This document shows, one piece after another, positions 61,252 through 64,000 of a stretch of 64,000 bases of DNA. The notes below the pieces were generated by a model that worked only from the letters and a program-made list of their open reading frames with translations, searched no databases and was not told where the DNA came from. The translations under genes and the position numbers were made by a program. Within the stretch, counting starts at the first letter, position 1. Each line of letters begins with the position of its first letter. Source of the stretch: CAIYPG01 sp903864555. Lineage in GTDB: Bacteria > Pseudomonadota > Gammaproteobacteria > Burkholderiales > SG8-39. The DNA is taken from assembly GCA_947474715.1 (NCBI GenBank), contig CANJJT010000004.1, positions 1-64,000 of the forward strand, in the 5' to 3' direction.

Positions 61252-62430
61252 ATGACGGATGTCGTGATCGTTGCCGCCGGCCGGACGGCCATCGGTAAAT
61301 TTGGCGGGGCCCTGGCCCATGTGTCGGCAGCGGACCTGGGCGCGCACGTGATCCGCAGCCTGATGGCGAAGACCGGCCTCAAGGGCGAGCAGGTGTCTGA
61401 AGTGATCATGGGCCAGGTGCTGGCTGCAGGCACCGGGCAGAACGGCGCCCGTCAGGCAGCCCTCAAGGCCGGTCTGCCCGACAGGGTGCCGGCCATGACC
61501 ATCAACAAGGTCTGCGGCTCCGGGCTCAAGGCGACCCACCTCGCGGCCCAGGCCATCCAGTGTGGTGATGCGGAAATCATCATTGCCGGGGGGCAGGAGA
61601 GCATGAGCCTGGCACCCCATGTGTTGCCCAATTTCAGGGATGGTTTTCGCATGGGCGATGCCAAGCTGGTGGATTCAATGGTTGTCGATGGCCTGTGGGA
61701 CATTTTCAACAACTACCACATGGGTGTAACGGCGGAGAACGTCGCTCGGCAGTTCCAGATATCCCGGACCGAACAGGACGAGTTTGCGGCGGCCAGCCAG
61801 CAGAAGGCCGAGGCTGCGCAGAAAGCCGGGCGCTTCCAAAATGAAATCCTGCCGCTGGAGATTCCCCAGCGCAAAGGGCCGCCGAAAGTTTTTGATATGG
61901 ATGAGTACCCCAAGCACGGCACCACTGCCGAAACGCTGTCGGGATTGCGGGCTGCCTTCGACAAGGCGGGCACAGTCACCGCCGGCAATGCATCCGGGAT
62001 CAACGACGGCGCTGCCGCGGTCATCATGATGTCGGCAGCCAAGGCCGAAGAACTGGGATTGAAACCGCTGGCGAAGGTCAAAGCCTACGCGTCGGCCGGA
62101 CTGGATCCCAAGATCATGGGCATGGGCCCGGTCCCTGCCTCCCAGCGCTGCCTGGCGCGGGCTGGCTGGAAGCACTCGGACCTGGACCTCATGGAAATCA
62201 ATGAGGCCTTTGCTGCCCAGGCGATCGCCGTCAACAAGCAGATGGGCTGGGATACCGGGCGTATCAATGTCAACGGCGGCGCCATTGCGCTGGGCCACCC
62301 TATAGGCGCCTCCGGGTGCAGGGTACTGGTGACGCTGTTGCATGAAATGCAGCGGCGTGACGCCAGGCGCGGCCTCGCATCGCTGTGCATAGGCGGCGGC
62401 ATGGGTGTGGCACTGGCAGTGGAGCGCTGA
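61252..62430 (+). CDS. phaA: Acetyl-CoA acetyltransferase (beta-ketothiolase)
   Basis: Protein of 392 aa. Active-site residues: C88 (NKVCGSGLKA), H349 (ALGHPIGASG) and C379 (SLCIGGGMG). Condenses two acetyl-CoA to acetoacetyl-CoA, the first step of PHB synthesis. AAAAGGAG before ATG. Confidence 0.93.
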   Translation: MTDVVIVAAGRTAIGKFGGALAHVSAADLGAHVIRSLMAKTGLKGEQVSEVIMGQVLAAGTGQNGARQAALKAGLPDRVPAMTINKVCGSGLKATHLAAQAIQCGDAEIIIAGGQESMSLAPHVLPNFRDGFRMGDAKLVDSMVVDGLWDIFNNYHMGVTAENVARQFQISRTEQDEFAAASQQKAEAAQKAGRFQNEILPLEIPQRKGPPKVFDMDEYPKHGTTAETLSGLRAAFDKAGTVTAGNASGINDGAAAVIMMSAAKAEELGLKPLAKVKAYASAGLDPKIMGMGPVPASQRCLARAGWKHSDLDLMEINEAFAAQAIAVNKQMGWDTGRINVNGGAIALGHPIGASGCRVLVTLLHEMQRRDARRGLASLCIGGGMGVALAVER

Positions 62431-62449
62431 AGCCAGGCGGGAAGGGGGC

Positions 62450-62467
62450 GCCACCGTTACCGGTGGC
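62450..62467. other. Hairpin between phaA and phaB
   Basis: GCCACCG-TTAC-CGGTGGC, 7-bp perfect stem; a competing stem GTTACC/GGTAAC overlaps it. Could tune mRNA stability or partial termination. Confidence 0.35.
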
Positions 62468-62496
62468 GAACGGTAACCAGCGTGAACGGATAAGCA

Positions 62497-63243
62497 ATGA
62501 CACTGGCGGGACGAGTGGCTCTTGTGACCGGGGGTATGGGTGGAATCGGCACGGCGATCTGCAGGAGACTGGCTCAATCGGGGCTGCGGGTGGCGGCGGG
62601 ATGTCCGAGGGATTATCCGAAGCGCGAGGAGTGGCTGGCGGCGATGCGGGGGGAAGGTTTCGACATGCATGCAGCCGAAGGCAATGTGGATGAGTTCCAG
62701 TCCTGCGTGGACATGATCGCCGCCGTGCGAACCAGTCTTGGTGAAGTCGATGTGCTGGTCAACAATGCCGGAATCACGCGCGATGGCCTGCTCCGGCGCA
62801 TGAGCGCGGAAGACTGGATGGCTGTGATCAATACCAACCTGAATTCGGTTTTCAATGTCAGTCGCCAGGTGGTGGAGGGCATGGGTAGCCGCGGCTGGGG
62901 GCGCATCATCAATATCTCCTCGGTCAATGCGCTTCGCGGGCAGTTCGGCCAGACCAACTATTCGGCAGCCAAGGCGGGCATGCATGGATTTTCCAAGGCC
63001 CTGGCGCAGGAACTTGTGGCCAAGGGCGTTACGGTAAACACGGTCTCTCCCGGATATGTGGCGACCGATATGGTCAAGGCGATGCCGCCGCATGTTCTGG
63101 AGCAGGTTACACGGGAGATACCCATGGGCAGGCTGGCCCGGCCGGAGGAGATTGCCGGCCTGGTGAACTACCTGGTTTCGGAGGAATCGGCATACATTAC
63201 AGGCGCCAACATCACCATCAACGGTGGCCTGTACATGGCTTAG
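62497..63243 (+). CDS. phaB: Acetoacetyl-CoA reductase
   Basis: Protein of 248 aa. NADPH-type Rossmann GGMGGIGTAI, NNAGITRD, SSVNALRGQFGQTNYSAAKAGMHGF (Tyr-Lys pair present), C-terminal INGGLYMA. Reduces acetoacetyl-CoA to (R)-3-hydroxybutyryl-CoA. Confidence 0.92.
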   Translation: MTLAGRVALVTGGMGGIGTAICRRLAQSGLRVAAGCPRDYPKREEWLAAMRGEGFDMHAAEGNVDEFQSCVDMIAAVRTSLGEVDVLVNNAGITRDGLLRRMSAEDWMAVINTNLNSVFNVSRQVVEGMGSRGWGRIINISSVNALRGQFGQTNYSAAKAGMHGFSKALAQELVAKGVTVNTVSPGYVATDMVKAMPPHVLEQVTREIPMGRLARPEEIAGLVNYLVSEESAYITGANITINGGLYMA

Positions 63244-63268
63244 ATCAATTCAAGTCACGGGGAACATC

Positions 63269-64000
63269 ATGAACAGCAGACTGGCAGTAATCACGGGTGG
63301 CATGGGCGGCCTGGGGGAAACCATCAGCGCAAAGATGGCCGATGCGGGTTATCGGGTGGCAGTCACTTATTCACCCTCGAACCAGGGCGCCGACAAGTGG
63401 TTGGCGGCCATGAAGCGACGCGGTTACAACTTTCACGCCTACTGCGTGGATGTTTCGGATTTCGATTCCTGCACCCAGTGCATGGACAAGGTGGTCGTCG
63501 ATCTAGGGCCGGTGGACATCCTCGTCAACAATGCCGGGATCACGCGCGACATGACATTTCGCAAGATGACCAAGGCCGACTGGGATGCTGTCATGCGCAC
63601 CAACCTCGATTCGGTATTCAACATGACCAAACAGGTCTGTGATGGCATGGTCGAGCGTGGATGGGGGCGCATCATCAATGTGTCGTCGGTGAACGGATCG
63701 AAGGGCGCCTTCGGGCAGACCAATTACGCTGCAGCCAAGGCCGGCATGCACGGGTTCACCAAGTCGCTGTCGCTCGAGGTCGCGCGCAAGGGGGTCACGG
63801 TCAACACCATCTCCCCCGGCTACATCGGTACCAAGATGGTCACCGCCATCCCGAAGGACATCCTGGATACCAAGATCGTTCCGCAGATACCCAATGGCCG
63901 ACTCGGCAAGCCCGAAGAGGTTGCCGGCCTCATCATTTACCTGTGCTCCGAGGAGGCGGCATTCGTCAATGGTGCGAATATCGCCATCAATGGCGGGCAG
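63269..64000 (+). CDS. phaB: Second acetoacetyl-CoA reductase (cut by window edge)
   Basis: ATG 63269; 244 codons to the last base without a stop, ending AFVNGANIAINGGQ, so only a few residues are missing. GGMGGLGETIS, NNAGITRDMTF and TNYAAAKAGMHGF motifs. Diverged paralogue of the gene before it; tandem phaB pairs occur in betaproteobacteria. Confidence 0.9.
   Translation, partial: MNSRLAVITGGMGGLGETISAKMADAGYRVAVTYSPSNQGADKWLAAMKRRGYNFHAYCVDVSDFDSCTQCMDKVVVDLGPVDILVNNAGITRDMTFRKMTKADWDAVMRTNLDSVFNMTKQVCDGMVERGWGRIINVSSVNGSKGAFGQTNYAAAKAGMHGFTKSLSLEVARKGVTVNTISPGYIGTKMVTAIPKDILDTKIVPQIPNGRLGKPEEVAGLIIYLCSEEAAFVNGANIAINGGQ

Overview
The window is GC-rich, densely coded DNA from a bacterium that looks like a betaproteobacterium. 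The reasons are the many Bug/TctC-type periplasmic solute receptors, the many class III (CaiB/BaiF) CoA-transferases, a phaC-phaA-phaB polyhydroxyalkanoate locus at the right edge, and a DUF2322 gene. Genus cannot be fixed from sequence alone. No rRNA, tRNA, CRISPR array or intact insertion sequence was seen.

Layout. 0-6 kb holds signalling genes (a HTH-REC regulator; a REC / small secreted protein / hybrid kinase operon) and a Tat-exported 13-Cys copper-storage protein. 6-22 kb is a mosaic of catabolic modules: Bug receptors, amidohydrolases, CoA-transferases, a CitE-like lyase, a degenerate SDR, a PaaK-like ligase and a ThDP enzyme. A broken zeta-type kinase gene behind a Fur-box-like site interrupts it at 10.7-11.5 kb. 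22.3-32.3 kb is a long minus-strand run of acyl-CoA genes: two-domain CoA-transferase, crotonase, CoA-transferase, MaoC-like, NDP-type acyl-CoA synthetase, MaoC-like and carboxyltransferase, with the relic of a Bug gene inside it. 32.4-38.3 kb has a LacI regulator divergent from a histidinol-dehydrogenase-like gene, an amidohydrolase and two Bug genes, with a perfect operator palindrome between. 38.4-41.4 kb has an MFS carrier and an unusual membrane-methyltransferase / putative Fe(II)-oxygenase pair.

The most striking part is 41.7-50.3 kb. Two loci carry an in-frame UGA exactly at the first position of a U-G-S/G-C motif, each followed at once by a strong stem-loop placed as expected for a bacterial SECIS. 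One locus (42912-44645) is a fusion of the UGSC domain with a large partner domain. The other (47525-49134, minus strand) has the same two domains as overlapping separate genes. Read as selenocysteine, both UGAs give full-length products; read as stops, both genes are broken. Each locus neighbours a Bug receptor gene, and a two-domain CoA-transferase lies between them. I read this as a two-component selenoenzyme system of unknown substrate.

50.4-59.1 kb carries an ankyrin protein, DUF2322, an acyl-CoA ligase, a Bug receptor, a histidine-kinase fragment, a MaoC-like protein without catalytic residues, an alpha-methylacyl-CoA racemase-like enzyme, a CoA-transferase and an SDR. 59.5-64 kb is phaC-phaA-phaB plus a second phaB cut by the window edge.

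Common theme: uptake receptors plus CoA activation and modification of carboxylic acids. The receptors (nine intact, one relic) have no TctA/TctB membrane partners here, and several enzymes lack textbook catalytic residues. Substrates are not deducible from sequence alone.
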